A stretch of DNA of 64,000 nucleotides from Ulva prolifera (GCA_023078555.1 CM041201.1:2673713-2737712); one strand, 5' to 3'. Positions 39,701-49,774 are shown, numbered from the stretch's first letter. A program made the numbers and translations. Notes: generated from the sequence alone by a model not told the origin.

Positions 39701-40889
39701 AGTTGCGCTCGCGTTATCTTACTGCTACATACAACCCCATGGGTAGGTGGGGCCGCACCCACCCTTCCTGTTCCATCGCGCTACTACTTCTGCTGGCAGC
39801 CAGTGAGAGAAGCGGCAGGTGGAGCACTTCCTGCTGCTGTGGCGGCGGCTAGTGGGTTCGGTACTGCGGGCGTGCACAGCCATGCGGCTTTGTTGGTGCG
39901 TGCACGGGGGGGGGGGGCGCTGGTTTGATCCGGGGACCGGGCCATCACCGCTGCAACTCAGTGCTGCATCAGAGTCACAGAAGTTGCGAAACGGGGCGTA
40001 GGCCAAGATCAGAGCTGACTGGCTCATTGCGCCCCTGCAGATCTCGACTTGATATTCAACGCGCTGCTCGGCGGCCGCGTGCCGCCGCTGTGGCTCAAGA
40101 CGTACCCCAGCCTGAAGCCCCTCGGCTCTTGGACGCGGGACCTCCTGCAGCGCATCGACCAGCTCGCGCGCTGGGCCGAGGGCACCTACCCGCCGTACTA
40201 CTGGCTCTCCGGCTTCACGTACCCCACAGGGTTCCTCACCGCCGTGCTGCAGACAACAGCGCGCAAGAACAGCGTGCCCATCGACACCCTCAGCTTCGAG
40301 TTTGCCGTCATGCATGTCGACCCGACGGAGCTCGCAGCGGCGCCGAAGGAGGGCGCATACATGCATGGCATGTTCCTGGAGGGCGCCGGTTGGGACTTTG
40401 AGGAGGTGCGGCACTGCTGCTGCTGCACCCCTGTAGCCATTGTGCCGCATGCACGTAGCCATGGTTTGGTTGCATGCATGCATTGCACTACATGTGGCGA
40501 AGACATAATGCATACCGGAGCCTTTGTCTGCTGCTACCATTGCTATGCAAATTGAGCGCGTGAATGATGAGAATGGGCGCAGCGCTGCGCGCGTGTGAGC
40601 CGCACATGGGGCTGTGACGATGCGCGCGCGGTGGCTACAGGAGTGCCTGTGCGAGCCGCAGCCGATGGAGCTGATCGTGCCGATGCCGATGATCCTGTTC
40701 AAGCCGGTGGAGAACAAGAAGCGCGCCCAGAAGGGCGTCTTCCAGTGCCCTCTGTACCTGTACCCTGTGCGCACCGGCACCCGCGAGCGGCCGTCGTTCA
40801 TGATCAACGTCGACCTCAAGGCCGGCGGCAGCGACCCCGACCACTGGGTGATGCGCGGCACGGCGCTCCTCCTCGCACTCGCGGTGTAG
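13190..40889 (+). CDS. Axonemal-type dynein heavy chain, 41 exons, about 4,546 residues
   Basis: Motor subunit that walks along ciliary microtubules using ATP. Exons: 13190-13243, 13334-13774, 13841-14281, 14532-14813, 15171-15722, 16085-16543, 16792-17310, 17759-18013, 18422-18571, 18830-19084, 19275-19520, 19788-20021, 20344-20583, 20888-21259, 21504-21758, 22123-22493, 22634-23159, 23287-23565, 23793-24113, 24596-24895, 25458-25833, 26180-26340, 26786-27412, 27781-28185, 28617-28778, 29248-29620, 30141-30421, 30985-31263, 31720-31941, 32189-32498, 32661-32887, 33081-33392, 33945-34343, 35062-35382, 36024-36458, 36894-37046, 37316-38196, 38476-38746, 39233-39512, 40041-40405, 40641-40889. 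All junctions keep frame; exon 13 may start at 20359 instead. Order: stem ([17 protein letters not shown]), linker ([16 protein letters not shown]), AAA1 GPAGTGKT about 1917-1924 with [12 protein letters not shown]2 [11 protein letters not shown]3 [11 protein letters not shown]4 GVGGSGRKS, coiled-coil stalk about 3080-3430 enclosing the microtubule-binding domain ([10 protein letters not shown]...CLWVHAMK), AAA5, AAA6 and a full C-terminal domain ending [15 protein letters not shown]. Length is normal. The flagellar class (outer or inner arm) could not be assigned. Confidence 0.93.
15733..15762 (+). repeat. Poly-C homopolymer, about 30 nt, in dynein intron 5
   Basis: A C run starts ten bases after the donor at 15723 and fills the 5' part of the intron. 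Its exact length may be affected by slippage or sequencing. It creates spurious poly-proline or poly-glycine frames but lies outside the exons. Confidence 0.9.
33703..33741 (+). pseudogene. Fragment resembling dynein exon 26 inside intron 32
   Basis: The stretch repeats about 24 nt exactly (cgggtgattggcgaccgcat and the next bases) from exon 26 at about 29267-29290. In frame it would encode [13 protein letters not shown] against [13 protein letters not shown] in the exon, so the likeness persists as protein. It has no clean flanking acceptor and donor here. It is either a piece of exon 26 copied 4.4 kb downstream or a relic of a related dynein gene. Confidence 0.6.
34632..34871 (-). mobile_element. 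Retroposon in dynein intron 33, 240 bp, with perfect 15-bp target-site duplication
   Basis: Identical 15-bp direct repeats (agcaccgggttgtgt) flank it at 34617-34631 and 34872-34886. In minus-strand sense it starts GGTGGTTGTG and ends GTCCTTGTA. The body is CA-rich on the plus strand and shares long stretches with the copy at 41648-42000 (for example gacacagatc/tgcagaccgccaag). It shows no coding capacity. The structure fits a 5'-truncated LINE or a SINE. It sits in antisense to dynein and is removed with the intron. Confidence 0.8.
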
Positions 40890-41647
40890 CAGGGTGTACG
40901 TGTGTGGACGCCGCCCGCGGCGGCAACGCGACAGGAGGAAGAAGGAGCCTGTTCTGTTCAGCCTGCATCAGGCTGGCCGCCCGCGCTTGTGTCTGGGGCT
41001 GTGTAAGTGGTAAGTTTTGAAGATTTGGTGGCGCAGTAGACTTTTCGGTCTGCCCCGCAATCATAGTAGATGTGCATGTGCCCCGCTGTAGATATGTAGG
41101 GTGGGGTGGGGGTTGAGGATGTATGCTAGTACTAGATCTAGAGTATCAAATGGTCCCAGGTGCCCATGTTTGGGTGCAAAAGTGGGACCCATTCAGCGGA
41201 TGGCGTGGCTGTAGTCTTATTTTGGAGTATTGGTGTTTGGAGTAGATGACCTGAGTTTGACGTGTATGCAAGTTAGAGTCGTGTGTGCTGATGTTGCGGT
41301 GGCTGACTGGCGTGCTGGATGCTGTCTTAGTGAGGTGCATGCACACCTTGGGCATGACTGCTTTGTGATGACAAGGGTGGATAGGCAGACACTGCAGGAA
41401 TTGCACAGGGTACATCACAACACGGCCACGCCGCAGACACCATCTAACGCAAAGCACCAACGAGGCGCTGCAGCAGCTCAAGATCACGCCCAAGCACATA
41501 TAACACGAGATCCACATGCGCAAATCCCAATCACTGGCGTTCAATTATACAGGCATAACTGTTTCCGTTGACATTGATGTACACGAACACACGCAGCAAA
41601 ACAAAAACCGTATCAGTGCACACTGCACGCTTACTGCACAGTGATGT
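40890..41647. other. Dynein 3' UTR and downstream flank
   Basis: TGTAA at 41002-41006, 113 nt after the dynein stop, is the likely poly(A) signal. Beyond it no gene is recognised on either strand up to the retroposon at 41648. Confidence 0.45.
41002..41006 (+). terminator. Probable poly(A) signal TGTAA of the dynein gene
   Basis: The pentamer lies 113 nt after the stop codon, in context ggctgtgtaagtgg. TGTAA is the common poly(A) signal of chlorophyte algae. No AATAAA is present nearby. Confidence 0.5.
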
Positions 41648-42000
41648 GTTACAAGGACTAAGGCGGCAAGGCGGGCAGTACCGTGGAAGAAGCAAGCAGA
41701 CGAAGCACACACCCAGACACCCACGCACGCAACACCCACCACGCCCAGAAAACCCATCACCGGCGCAGCAAACGACACAGATCTGCAGACCGCCAAGCAC
41801 ACACCCACACACGCACGCACAGACCCCACGGCCCACACACAACAACACAACTGCTAACACCACAACGCCCGCCGCCGTACGACAGGGCCACACCTACACG
41901 ACAGGGCCATACCCAACACACTGCTGCCTGAGGCCGCCCATCATGGCCGCCCGACTGCCGGGGGCCGCCCTAGCCCCAAACCCCACCCCCACCCCCCCTA
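41648..42000 (-). mobile_element. Retroposon copy, 353 bp, with 11-bp target-site duplication
   Basis: Identical 11-bp direct repeats (cacagtgatgt) lie at 41637-41647 and 42001-42011. In minus-strand sense it ends CCTTAGTCCTTGTAAC and its 3' 200 bp match the dynein-intron copy at 34632-34871; it extends further at the 5' side. It is therefore the longest copy seen here. No open frame with family resemblance is present, so it is a non-autonomous or truncated element. Confidence 0.75.
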
Positions 42001-42011
42001 CACAGTGATGT

Positions 42012-42452
42012 ACCAGTGCCTGCAGCAGGCACATGGCTGTGTGGTGCATGGTCAAGCTGGCCACAACACACCTGCCTCGCAACAACTGTTACCAGTACGC
42101 ACAATTCACGAAAGCATTGTTCATGGGGAATACTTTACAGATGCCAGACTCATTTGATCCATGTACGACTTGGGCACCCCGTTGGCATGGCCATGATCAG
42201 AGCCAGATCTAGCGCGACAAGACTGAGGAGGACAGAAAATTGAACTGAGGAGGACAGAAAATTTTCCTCGCAAGCTGCCGAACACGGAAAGGCTCAAACT
42301 AAATACTGTTCCAGGAAATGAGCAGACGAAAAATCAGGACAGATTCACACAGTGCTTTCCTGAGCCACAATGTGTAGAGCTATGGCCTGTACCAGAAACA
42401 AAGCACACGAACCATAAACAAGAAAGCCAATGCAGAGCTATTGCATTGATAG
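42012..42452. other. 3' flank of the minus-strand paralog gene
   Basis: No gene is recognised. A 24-bp direct duplication (gaggaggacagaaaatt core) occurs at about 42223-42265. On the minus strand TGTAA lies near 42135-42139, about 315 nt after the stop of the gene at 42453-43268, and may be its poly(A) signal. Confidence 0.35.
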
Positions 42453-43268
42453 CTAAGGCTCTAGGATGGCTGCTCTGCGAGCATTGCTATGCTCATACTG
42501 AGTCACCAGCCTGCTCACGCTTGCCACCTCGCGTTGGAAGGCGACAACATTGATGCCCGCCCATCCCTGCGTCACTTGATCAATGTATGTCTCTGCCTCC
42601 GCAATGGCTGCTCTTAGAGCGGTTTCATCCATGCTACCTCGTAGTGGCGCGAACTCCCGACTCTGCTCGTACATGGAGTAGTCCATGCTGCCTCTTGAGG
42701 ACTCAAAGCTACCTCTGGGGACACTATCAAAGCTGCATCCTCGACTACTAGATTCAAAAGATCTTGACGATCTACGTCTGTGCATGGACGCGCGTTTCGC
42801 TGTCGCCCGGTTGATCTCCTCCGACAGGCATGCAGACGCTTCTTCCACAAACCCCGTCATCGATCTCAGCGAATCCATCCTCTCTTCCACAGCATGAGTG
42901 GTATCTTCAAGCATTTGAATGGGGCCGTTCTGAGCCACGTCTAGGTGAGTTCGTGCTCGTACAGCACGGGACGACACCGCCGAGTGCTCTCCTCGCAAAT
43001 GCGCAACTGATCTCTGTAGCTCCCCAAGTGCGCGACATCGTTCAATCGCTGCTTGCTGAGCTTCATACATGCCCCGACGCATATCTATCTGCTGCTGTGT
43101 GCATGCCGCTGCTTCTACAAGCACTCTCCGTTGTGCCGGGTCACACAAGGCGCTCTCTGAGTGAAACGTCTCTACCAGCTGTTGTGCAGTGATCGACTCC
43201 TGTGAGTCCTTTACATCCTGCAATGCTTTCTTCGACTTGCGCTTAAGAGACTTGATAAACGAGAACAT
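42453..43268 (-). CDS. Uncharacterised intronless coiled-coil protein, paralog A
   Basis: A single uninterrupted frame of 271 residues starting at the ATG at 43268 (MFSFIKSLKRKSKK), which matches the start of paralog B at 47448-48290. I do not recognise the family. The N-terminus is basic and amphipathic. Residues about 25-60 carry the best conserved block: ITAQQLVETFHSESALCDP, then QRRVLVEAAACTQQQID. The middle is helical and probably coiled coil. A Ser/Arg-rich region about 155-205 contains repeated SFESS and RGSF-like units. The conserved tail includes AEAETYIDQVTQGWAG and EYEHSNARRAAI. No signal peptide or membrane segment is visible. Having no intron is unusual beside the heavily split neighbours and suggests retroposition or separate origin. 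A nine-codon longer start at 43295 is possible. Confidence 0.75.
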   Translation of the reverse strand: MFSFIKSLKRKSKKALQDVKDSQESITAQQLVETFHSESALCDPAQRRVLVEAAACTQQQIDMRRGMYEAQQAAIERCRALGELQRSVAHLRGEHSAVSSRAVRARTHLDVAQNGPIQMLEDTTHAVEERMDSLRSMTGFVEEASACLSEEINRATAKRASMHRRRSSRSFESSSRGCSFDSVPRGSFESSRGSMDYSMYEQSREFAPLRGSMDETALRAAIAEAETYIDQVTQGWAGINVVAFQREVASVSRLVTQYEHSNARRAAILEP

Positions 43269-43474
43269 GGTGGGCCAGCTGGCGCGGGGTGCCACAATGC
43301 ACTACGGGAACTGCAAGTCGAGCGCGGACAGGTCACTGAGGAAGTAGCTTGTCTTCTGAAGATTCTGGCGCCTGTCTATACTAGCCGTCCGAACTACAGC
43401 AGCTGTGCGTGAAAAACCTGCATGCGGTTTAATCGCACACGTGCTACAATGCATGCAAGTGCCAGCTCATCACA

Positions 43475-43792
43475 TCACCACGCCTTCGACGAAACCGGAT
43501 CCCAGGTGATACGCATTTCGAGGCCAGGCTCTGAAAGATCGGTATGCGTAAGCATGGTGAGTGGCAACGCATGTATCATCGCTTCTGTCGTAGACATTTG
43601 CGCCAGGTTCCTGCCAGCTGCAGTGTGTTCCATCTTGGTTTGTACGCTATCTGACGTACGTGCAAGGGCACGTTCACGCAGCTGCGTGCAGACCAGCTCA
43701 TCATGATCGACCGGCATTGCAGCACCCGCGCGCTTCGCTGCGCTCGAGGGTCCTTGTCGTTGGCGGAATGGCGTGTCCTGGCAACCACGCAT
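43475..43792 (-). CDS. Possible small protein or exon, 105 residues, unknown
   Basis: An open frame on the minus strand with a normal amino-acid mix (VDHDELVCTQLRERALARTS and following residues) starts at an ATG at 43792 and ends in a stop at 43475. The frame stays protein-like for some 15 codons upstream of that ATG. No domain or homology was recognised and no splice partner was found. It may be a small gene, one exon of an unseen gene, or chance. Confidence 0.25.
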   Translation of the reverse strand: MRGCQDTPFRQRQGPSSAAKRAGAAMPVDHDELVCTQLRERALARTSDSVQTKMEHTAAGRNLAQMSTTEAMIHALPLTMLTHTDLSEPGLEMRITWDPVSSKAW

Positions 43793-44539
43793 GGCGAGAC
43801 CATCGAGCAGCGTCTCTTGTACGGCAATGATGTGGTCGTTGTTGTGGTTTCAGCCTGACGTGACGTAGGAGACCTGTTAAAATTGTCAGTGGTCCCGTGC
43901 GTGAGCAACGAGGCACTCATGTGGTGCCGGACACGCTGCTGCGGATCCAGATACATCTGCAGTGGCTTTGGGGCAGGCAGACGCTGCGCCGGGCGCTCTT
44001 TGTGTCAGACAATTGTACAGTCGTGTGTCGGTCCGGTTATTGCATCTAGATGCATCTATATAAACCATGGTCAAATGTGCATTCACCGGCCAGTTGGCGT
44101 CAAAAACCTTTTCCTCGAGCAAAGTGATCGTGTGAGAGCATCGAAACACACGCGGGATCATGCTTAGGCAACGCCAGCGTCTGCAGCGAGCGGCTTGATG
44201 GGTGTGGAGAGTACAGCCTGCTCTCGCGGCAGATACGATGGCATCAGAGTTGCAGTACAAGCGTAATATGTTTCGAGATCCGCGTATCGGTTCCGGAAGA
44301 ATCAGCCAAGGTGGGGCTCATCCACTTGTAATTCTGCCGCACGCTGTTGACGTCGGCTGCAGTGGCACGGCGAAGCGTGACCACGCCATCGCCACTGGCT
44401 CCTGCGGTGGATTCGACCCCCGCCATCAAACAACCGAATTCTGTGCACCCCGCCCCTTGCGTCTGCATGGCGGTGGCATCCACATTCTGACCACTCAAGG
44501 CACACTCCAAGCGGCTCGTGTATATCCCAGATCATGTGG
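43793..44539. other. Intergenic between the two paralogs, first part
   Basis: Nothing convincing was found on either strand. Plus-strand frames here run antisense through the repeat that follows, and their translations look random. Confidence 0.35.
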
Positions 44540-44640
44540 GTGCGTTGGAACAGGGTTCCTGGTTGTGTTCTTGACCAGCTTGCTGCCTTCGCGGTGCTGC
44601 CCGCCTCGCAACCTTTCTCCTTGTAACATCCCGAATCACG
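44540..44640 (+). mobile_element. Retroposon fragment, plus-strand sense
   Basis: The stretch ggttgtgttcttgaccagct, then cgcggtgctgcccgcctcgc and a 3' end CTCCTTGTAACATCC match the 3' end of the family seen at 34632-34871 and 41648-42000 in the opposite orientation. A possible, diverged target duplication (atcccgaatcacgt against atcccagatcatgt) is weak. The left boundary is approximate. Confidence 0.5.
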
Positions 44641-45942
44641 TACAGCCGGGCGTGCCACTCCTCACGCTGTGTCACTTGCTGAGCTCTGTGCGGGGCGGTC
44701 AGCGGGCGGCGGGTGAACAGAGACGCATCTGTTCCAAGGACACACACCCGGAGGCGTATCGCACCGCAGCAACCGCATGCAGCAGAAAAACAACACATCA
44801 CAAGATCTCGGGCCATTGTATGGCAGAGCACCAGAACACAGCAGCCAGCCCACCATCACCGACTCGAGGCGCAACCCCCAAACACCCCCCGGCCGAGAAG
44901 CCAGACTACAGCTCAGTACACCCACAGGCTCAGGGCAATCTACCCTCTGCGACCACCCTCGGCACGACGATAGTATGCTATCAACAGCAGAACAGGAGCG
45001 CAGAACGGGGGCGCGCGGTGTGCGCACAGCAGTGGCTGGAGGTGCAGCGGTGCCTCTGGCGCAGGACCCCGGCCCCCACGGAGCGCTGCCGTGCCGGGGG
45101 CACGCCAGCAATACGCGCATGCGCATGCGCTGGCGCGGCAGCGATCGCATTGGTGCCCTTGCAAGCACGTGCGCATGGGTCACGCGCCCGGCCAGAACAG
45201 GTGTGGGGCCCACACTGTGGGCAGAACGCGAGAGGCAGGTGGGGGTGGCTGAGTGGGCAGGTCGGCGCTGTGGAGTAGGCGCTGTTCTGTAAGGGACAGG
45301 TACTACCAGCACTCTGGGAGGCTCGTAGCGTCGCCGGTGCAACACACAAGCACCCCAACGCCACCGTCGATCGCGGATGCGGATACACGGCAAACCCGCC
45401 CATGGCTTCTGAGCACAGCAGGACGGCCACACACCCCACACAAGCATCCGTGCATCCACGCATGCACTCAACCCCACCCACTCACCCCCACCCCACACAC
45501 CCTGACCGCACGCAGCCGCGAGCGCATGCACAGAACGGCCCTGCCGCCGCCCGCATGGCCGAGGTGGCCCGAGCTGACCGCCTGGCTACCGACGGCTCCA
45601 CAAAACAATGCCCCCCCCCCCCCCAAAAAACCCGTCCCTTGGGCGCCGTAATCGCTGCCTGGCAGGCACTGGGTGATCTACACGGAGGCAGCCCTGCGGT
45701 GGTGCCTGCCTCTCCGGCGTTGTCCCTGTAACTCGAGACCGCACGCATACATGCGCACATACATACAAACAGCGCTGTTTGCTGCAACGGCTTTGACGAT
45801 GATACGACGATGGGCTGCGTGGTTGATGACTGGCTGCTTCCTTGTGAAGCGGGATGCCTGCGTTCTCTCTAATTATGAAGACGCTTTTGTAGTTTCTCAT
45901 GTGTAGTGCATTTGCCCATAGTGGGAGTGCACGGAACTGGTG
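44641..45942. other. GC-rich repetitive intergenic stretch
   Basis: CA-rich on the plus strand, with long low-complexity open frames on both strands (up to 358 codons across 44202-45278) that share no recognisable domain and overlap the retroposon. Poly-C at about 45610-45623 and GCGCATGCGCATGCGC-like palindromes near 45116 are notable. No gene is supported. Confidence 0.4.
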
Positions 45943-46190
45943 AATGAGTGAGTGGATTTGCAATCGAATCCCGAGAAACGGCTCGATGCCCGGCCTCTGT
46001 TCTTTGTAACTACATACAACCAGGGCTGTGGTACGGCAGGGCTGTGGTACGCGCTCGTGCCCGGCCTACTGCCATGAATGAGTGGATTTGCAATCGAGTT
46101 CCGAGAAACGGCTCGGTACCCGGCGGCTGTCCTTTGTAACTACATAAAAAGACTCAGCATGAATGAGTGGATCTGTGCGGGTGGTGTGGC
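45943..46190 (+). repeat. Direct repeat, about 75 bp units
   Basis: Units at 45943-46018 and 46074-46147 share gaatgagtggatttgcaatc, ccgagaaacggctcg and ctttgtaactacata with about eight differences. A third, partial unit starts gaatgagtggat at 46160. Between the full units, ggctgtggtacg is itself duplicated. No coding role was found. Confidence 0.8.
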
Positions 46191-47447
46191 CGGACCACGG
46201 CGCCTATTCTGTGCGCCTGTGGGAGTGGCGGCGATGGCTTGTGGGGATGCTGGACCGATTCCTGGCCATGGTCTGCACGCAGAACCTGCGAAGCTCCCTA
46301 CCTCCTCAGCTTTGCCCTCGTGACACGGAGGCAGCCTGCTCGGTCAGCAGCAGGAGACTCCGCCAAGCGCCCCGCGGGCACCCTGGGAATCTGACCAGCG
46401 CCACAGATACTCGTGACACGGGCAGCCACAGGCAGATGCATGGAAGCATGGCGTGCACAGCTGCCAGTGGCTCTGCCAGCTGGCAGAGCTGGCACGACCG
46501 GCCTCAGCACTAGTCCTGGGATGCTGGGGTGTGCGGCGAAGATGATGATGGTGGGGCGGGGGGTGCACCGGTGACCCACAGGTCAAGGTACAACTGGTTT
46601 GACACTTGCAACTTGGGCCGTCACTCGCAGGTGGATTCTGTGATGTCGTGATATACCCCAAATGGATTTACCCTAAACGAGAGGACTGTGTGCTGCATCC
46701 GAGGCTGGCAGTGCTCTGCACAAGAGCGTCGTGCTTGGCACGTACCGCCCGGCCGTTGCGGAGCAGGGCATAGTCTGTGGTCGCCTTGTGATGAGCTGTG
46801 GCGAGGTCGCTGCGGTAGTGCTTTGACCTGCGGCTCGGGCCATGATGCGAGTTCGGTGTGGAGGCTGAATGTTCGGCATCAGTCTAGTGCAGTGGATGTG
46901 CGACTAGGACAAAGTCAGGGAGGCTGGTACTTTCAGGGCCTAGGATTACAGCACAAGCAAGCCACATCGAAGAAGTCATCCAACTTAGAAGCAGCAGTGA
47001 ATGTGAGGGTGCTGAGGTGGAAGTGGTCCATCACACAGAGGGCAGTTGCGGCAAAGTTGCAAAATGGTCGACGGTCATGTGCTGGCGTCCATGTCAAGAT
47101 GCTGCGTGAACACGAGGCTGGATAATTGCTGGCTTCATGCCACGCAGCCGCACAGGCTAGGTTCATGTGGATTGGTGTGGCTGAATAGGCGGAACACCCA
47201 ATTCCAGCCCCTGCAGACCTGAAGCCATGATGGAATACAATGATGAAAGCTTCGGCGGCATGCATATACTCATTCCTGATGCATGCAAAAGCATTGCAAC
47301 ACCCATGCAATGGTTCACATTTATTGTTAAATCGCAATTGTAGAGACTGTACTGTCCATGCGAGCAGAAATCACAAAGGCTCACCAGCACTACTGCACAA
47401 GCCAGCATCACAGCTGGAGCAAAACTGTTGTACACACTCCAGGCACC
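46191..47447. other. Intergenic, nothing recognised
   Basis: Short frames on both strands only. This is also the 3' flank of the minus-strand gene ending at 47448; no TGTAA in the proper orientation was found close to that stop. Confidence 0.35.
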
Positions 47448-48290
47448 TCAGAGGACCTCTACGTTTTCATCATTCGGCTCTGGTTGGCGGGACTCACTAG
47501 CCTGAAGGAACTGCTGCACCCTTGCTGCTCTTCGGGCTGTGCAGGCTTCATACTCTGCTAGCAGCTCCCGCACACTCTCAATGTCACACCGCAAAGCATC
47601 AGTATCGAACGCACACCAGCCCGCAGACACCTGATCAATGTATGTCTCCGCTTCTCGGTATGCATCAGCAATTGCGTCTGAATCCATGTTGTCATTCAAT
47701 GGCAAGAACTCAATCGTCTCTGGTGGCTGAGCAGACGAGACCTCACCACTGATAGCCCTATCAATTGATGACATAAAGCTTCGGCTGCGGCTTGCCCTGC
47801 CGCGAGATTGCCGAGACCTTGCACGCCGCTGAGCGACAGTGTTCAGCTCTACCGTGAGAGTGCCTGCCGCCTCCGTCACCATATCAGTCATGCTGTTCAA
47901 TGAATCAAAACGCTCTTCGTAGCCAGCGACCTTTTCGGTCTCGAGGTATTCCATGGGCGCTCGCACGACATCAATGTGCGTATGGACTCTCATCGCTCTA
48001 TGCTTCAGATCGCAGTCGGACTCCCGAAGAGAGACGATGTTAGTTTGCAGTTCTGACAGAGCCATGCACTGCTGGGCTGCAACTTTCTGTGCCTCTTCCG
48101 TGTGACACCGGAGGTCGATCTGTTGTTGAGTGCAGGCTGCAGCATCCATCAATATTCGACGCTGATGCGGATCGCACAGGCATCCCTCGGAATGAAAGCG
48201 CTCTACAAGCTGTTGGGCAGTCATGTCATACTCTTCAGGCGCAGGCTGAATGGCCTGTCCCTTTTTCTTTCGACGCAAGAACTTGAACAT
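47448..48290 (-). CDS. Uncharacterised intronless coiled-coil protein, paralog B
   Basis: A single frame of 280 residues from the ATG at 48290 (MFKFLRRKKKGQ). It is clearly related to the gene at 42453-43268: MTAQQLVERFHSEGCLCDP then QRRILMDAAACTQQQID, a similar helical middle (MALSELQTNIVSLRESD), a Ser/Arg-rich segment (SRQSRGRASRSRSF) and the tail YREAETYIDQVSAGW. Overall identity is roughly one third by eye, so the duplication is old. Both lie on the same strand about 4.2 kb apart and neither has an intron. The family was not recognised. The basic N-terminus, helical core and Ser/Arg-rich linker suggest a peripheral membrane or scaffolding protein, which is only a guess. Confidence 0.75.
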   Translation of the reverse strand: MFKFLRRKKKGQAIQPAPEEYDMTAQQLVERFHSEGCLCDPHQRRILMDAAACTQQQIDLRCHTEEAQKVAAQQCMALSELQTNIVSLRESDCDLKHRAMRVHTHIDVVRAPMEYLETEKVAGYEERFDSLNSMTDMVTEAAGTLTVELNTVAQRRARSRQSRGRASRSRSFMSSIDRAISGEVSSAQPPETIEFLPLNDNMDSDAIADAYREAETYIDQVSAGWCAFDTDALRCDIESVRELLAEYEACTARRAARVQQFLQASESRQPEPNDENVEVL

Positions 48291-48703
48291 CGTTAGCAGG
48301 CGCGGTAGTCAACAACAGTGCGAAGAGTGATACAGCGGCCAAAGAAAGTGCAGACGGCAATCAGTAAATACAATGACCTCACCGGTGTATATGGATGCGA
48401 TCAGACCTCACCTCAAGAGCCAAAGACTGCAAATGTTGCCATAGGAAAGCGTAGTGCCCACACGCCACTCCGCGTACTTCGAGCCTCTGCAAGCTCGCTA
48501 CTTCAAATTTCAGCCGGACTTGGCACGTATCACCGACATAAAATACATCGGCCAGGCAACATCGATGCATGCTGACCTTCTCTGCTCCAAACCGCGTTAT
48601 TGACTGAAACCCAACACCTGCGCTGGGCGGACTTCACGATGCGTTGCAAGGCAGTGGAGTACAAAAGTCGCGTCACAATCCTGGATGATCCCTACTAAAA
48701 TCA
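48291..48703. other. Upstream region of paralog B
   Basis: No open frame of interest. It presumably includes the promoter of the minus-strand gene at 47448-48290, but no defined element could be picked out. Confidence 0.3.
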
Positions 48704-49774
48704 ATGTGCATGTCAAACAATTCTCCAGGGGATTGGCTGTCTCAAGCAATCTATTCTGCGCATCAAGGAGCTGAAGTTATTCGCGGTGACAACTCAGGGA
48801 CACGATCATGGCGGCAGCACGCTTGGAACACACACTTCATCCGCAGAGAGTCTCAATGGGGCATTTTAATTCGTGAAATTCCGCTCGCCAGCAACGCGTG
48901 GGGTGCCTGGCATGCCTGCGACGTAATCTCACAGCGTGGCAGGCCGTTGCCGGTGACTTCCCCGGGCATGTCCACAGAACAGAGCTCGGCCGGCTCTCCT
49001 AGCCTGCCCAGTGACAGAATGCATCAGCATTGGTAAGTCCTTGTCCTGATCTGCGACACGTTCGGAACGCACCGGGTATACAACATTGTGATGGAGTCAA
49101 AACATGGCCCACACGTCAACGTGCCGCGACGACTTCATGATCGCCAGCATGCCGTCCGTGCAACGCATGCCAACTGATTCCTCGTCTGTTGTTCTCCAAA
49201 ACAGTAGTGCGAAAGGATCGTCCCCTACATCTTGACGAGCAAGGCATGCTGGATTATGGACAGGACTAAGCATGCACAAAAAAGTTGCACGGCTTGTAGA
49301 CATGATCCAGGAGAATTGGAAGGCATCAACATGGACTGGTGTGCGGTCAGACATACATCTGACACCAGGCTTGCAAGCAAATACTCGAAACATGGCCGCA
49401 AAGAGCACAGGACTGGTCTGAAGCTGGTATATGCACACAGGAGCAGGAAGCGACCATATCCTGACTGGATTGCTTAACCAAGAAATGCATGCTACCTCAG
49501 GCCTCGATTCACACGTTTGATCAGCCGACACTGTTGCCATTACAAAGGCCATCGGTGGTGACCACTGCATCCGCACTAATGGCCAGATCGTTGCCATCCG
49601 GAACCTGGCATACCATCGCCGCAACTCCACGACATGGCCAGCTGAAGACACTATCTGCCTACCTATCCACATACATATTCTACAGAACAAGGGCCTGAAA
49701 GCTTTTGAGCACCGGCCGGGAGTGCAACTGAAACATCACCAGCAGCCCAAACGATGCACATGCTATCTATGACA
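48704..49774 (+). CDS. Possible multi-exon gene of unknown function
   Basis: Several protein-like segments lie in a row on the plus strand: 48704-49033 (SPGDWLSQAIYSAHQGAEVI and onward), followed by a good donor (ttg/gtaagtcc at about 49033); about 49104-49205 (STCRDDFMIASMPSVQRMPT) followed by gtgcga; about 49275-49420 (VARLVDMIQENWKASTWTGV); and about 49535-49774 (VAITKAIGGDHCIRTNGQIV...) ending in TGA. I could not join them into one frame with confidence and recognise no domain. The region may instead be a decayed gene. Boundaries are approximate. Confidence 0.2.

Noticed and set aside
41648-44640. A 3-kb transposon with terminal inverted repeats carrying the intronless paralog A
   Set aside because: The two ends match in inverted orientation, but the left copy has its own 11-bp duplication closing at 42011, so the ends are separate retroposon copies in opposite orientation.
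44202-45278. 358-codon plus-strand frame
   Set aside because: It runs through a retroposon 3' end and low-complexity CA-rich DNA; no domain or conserved feature is visible.
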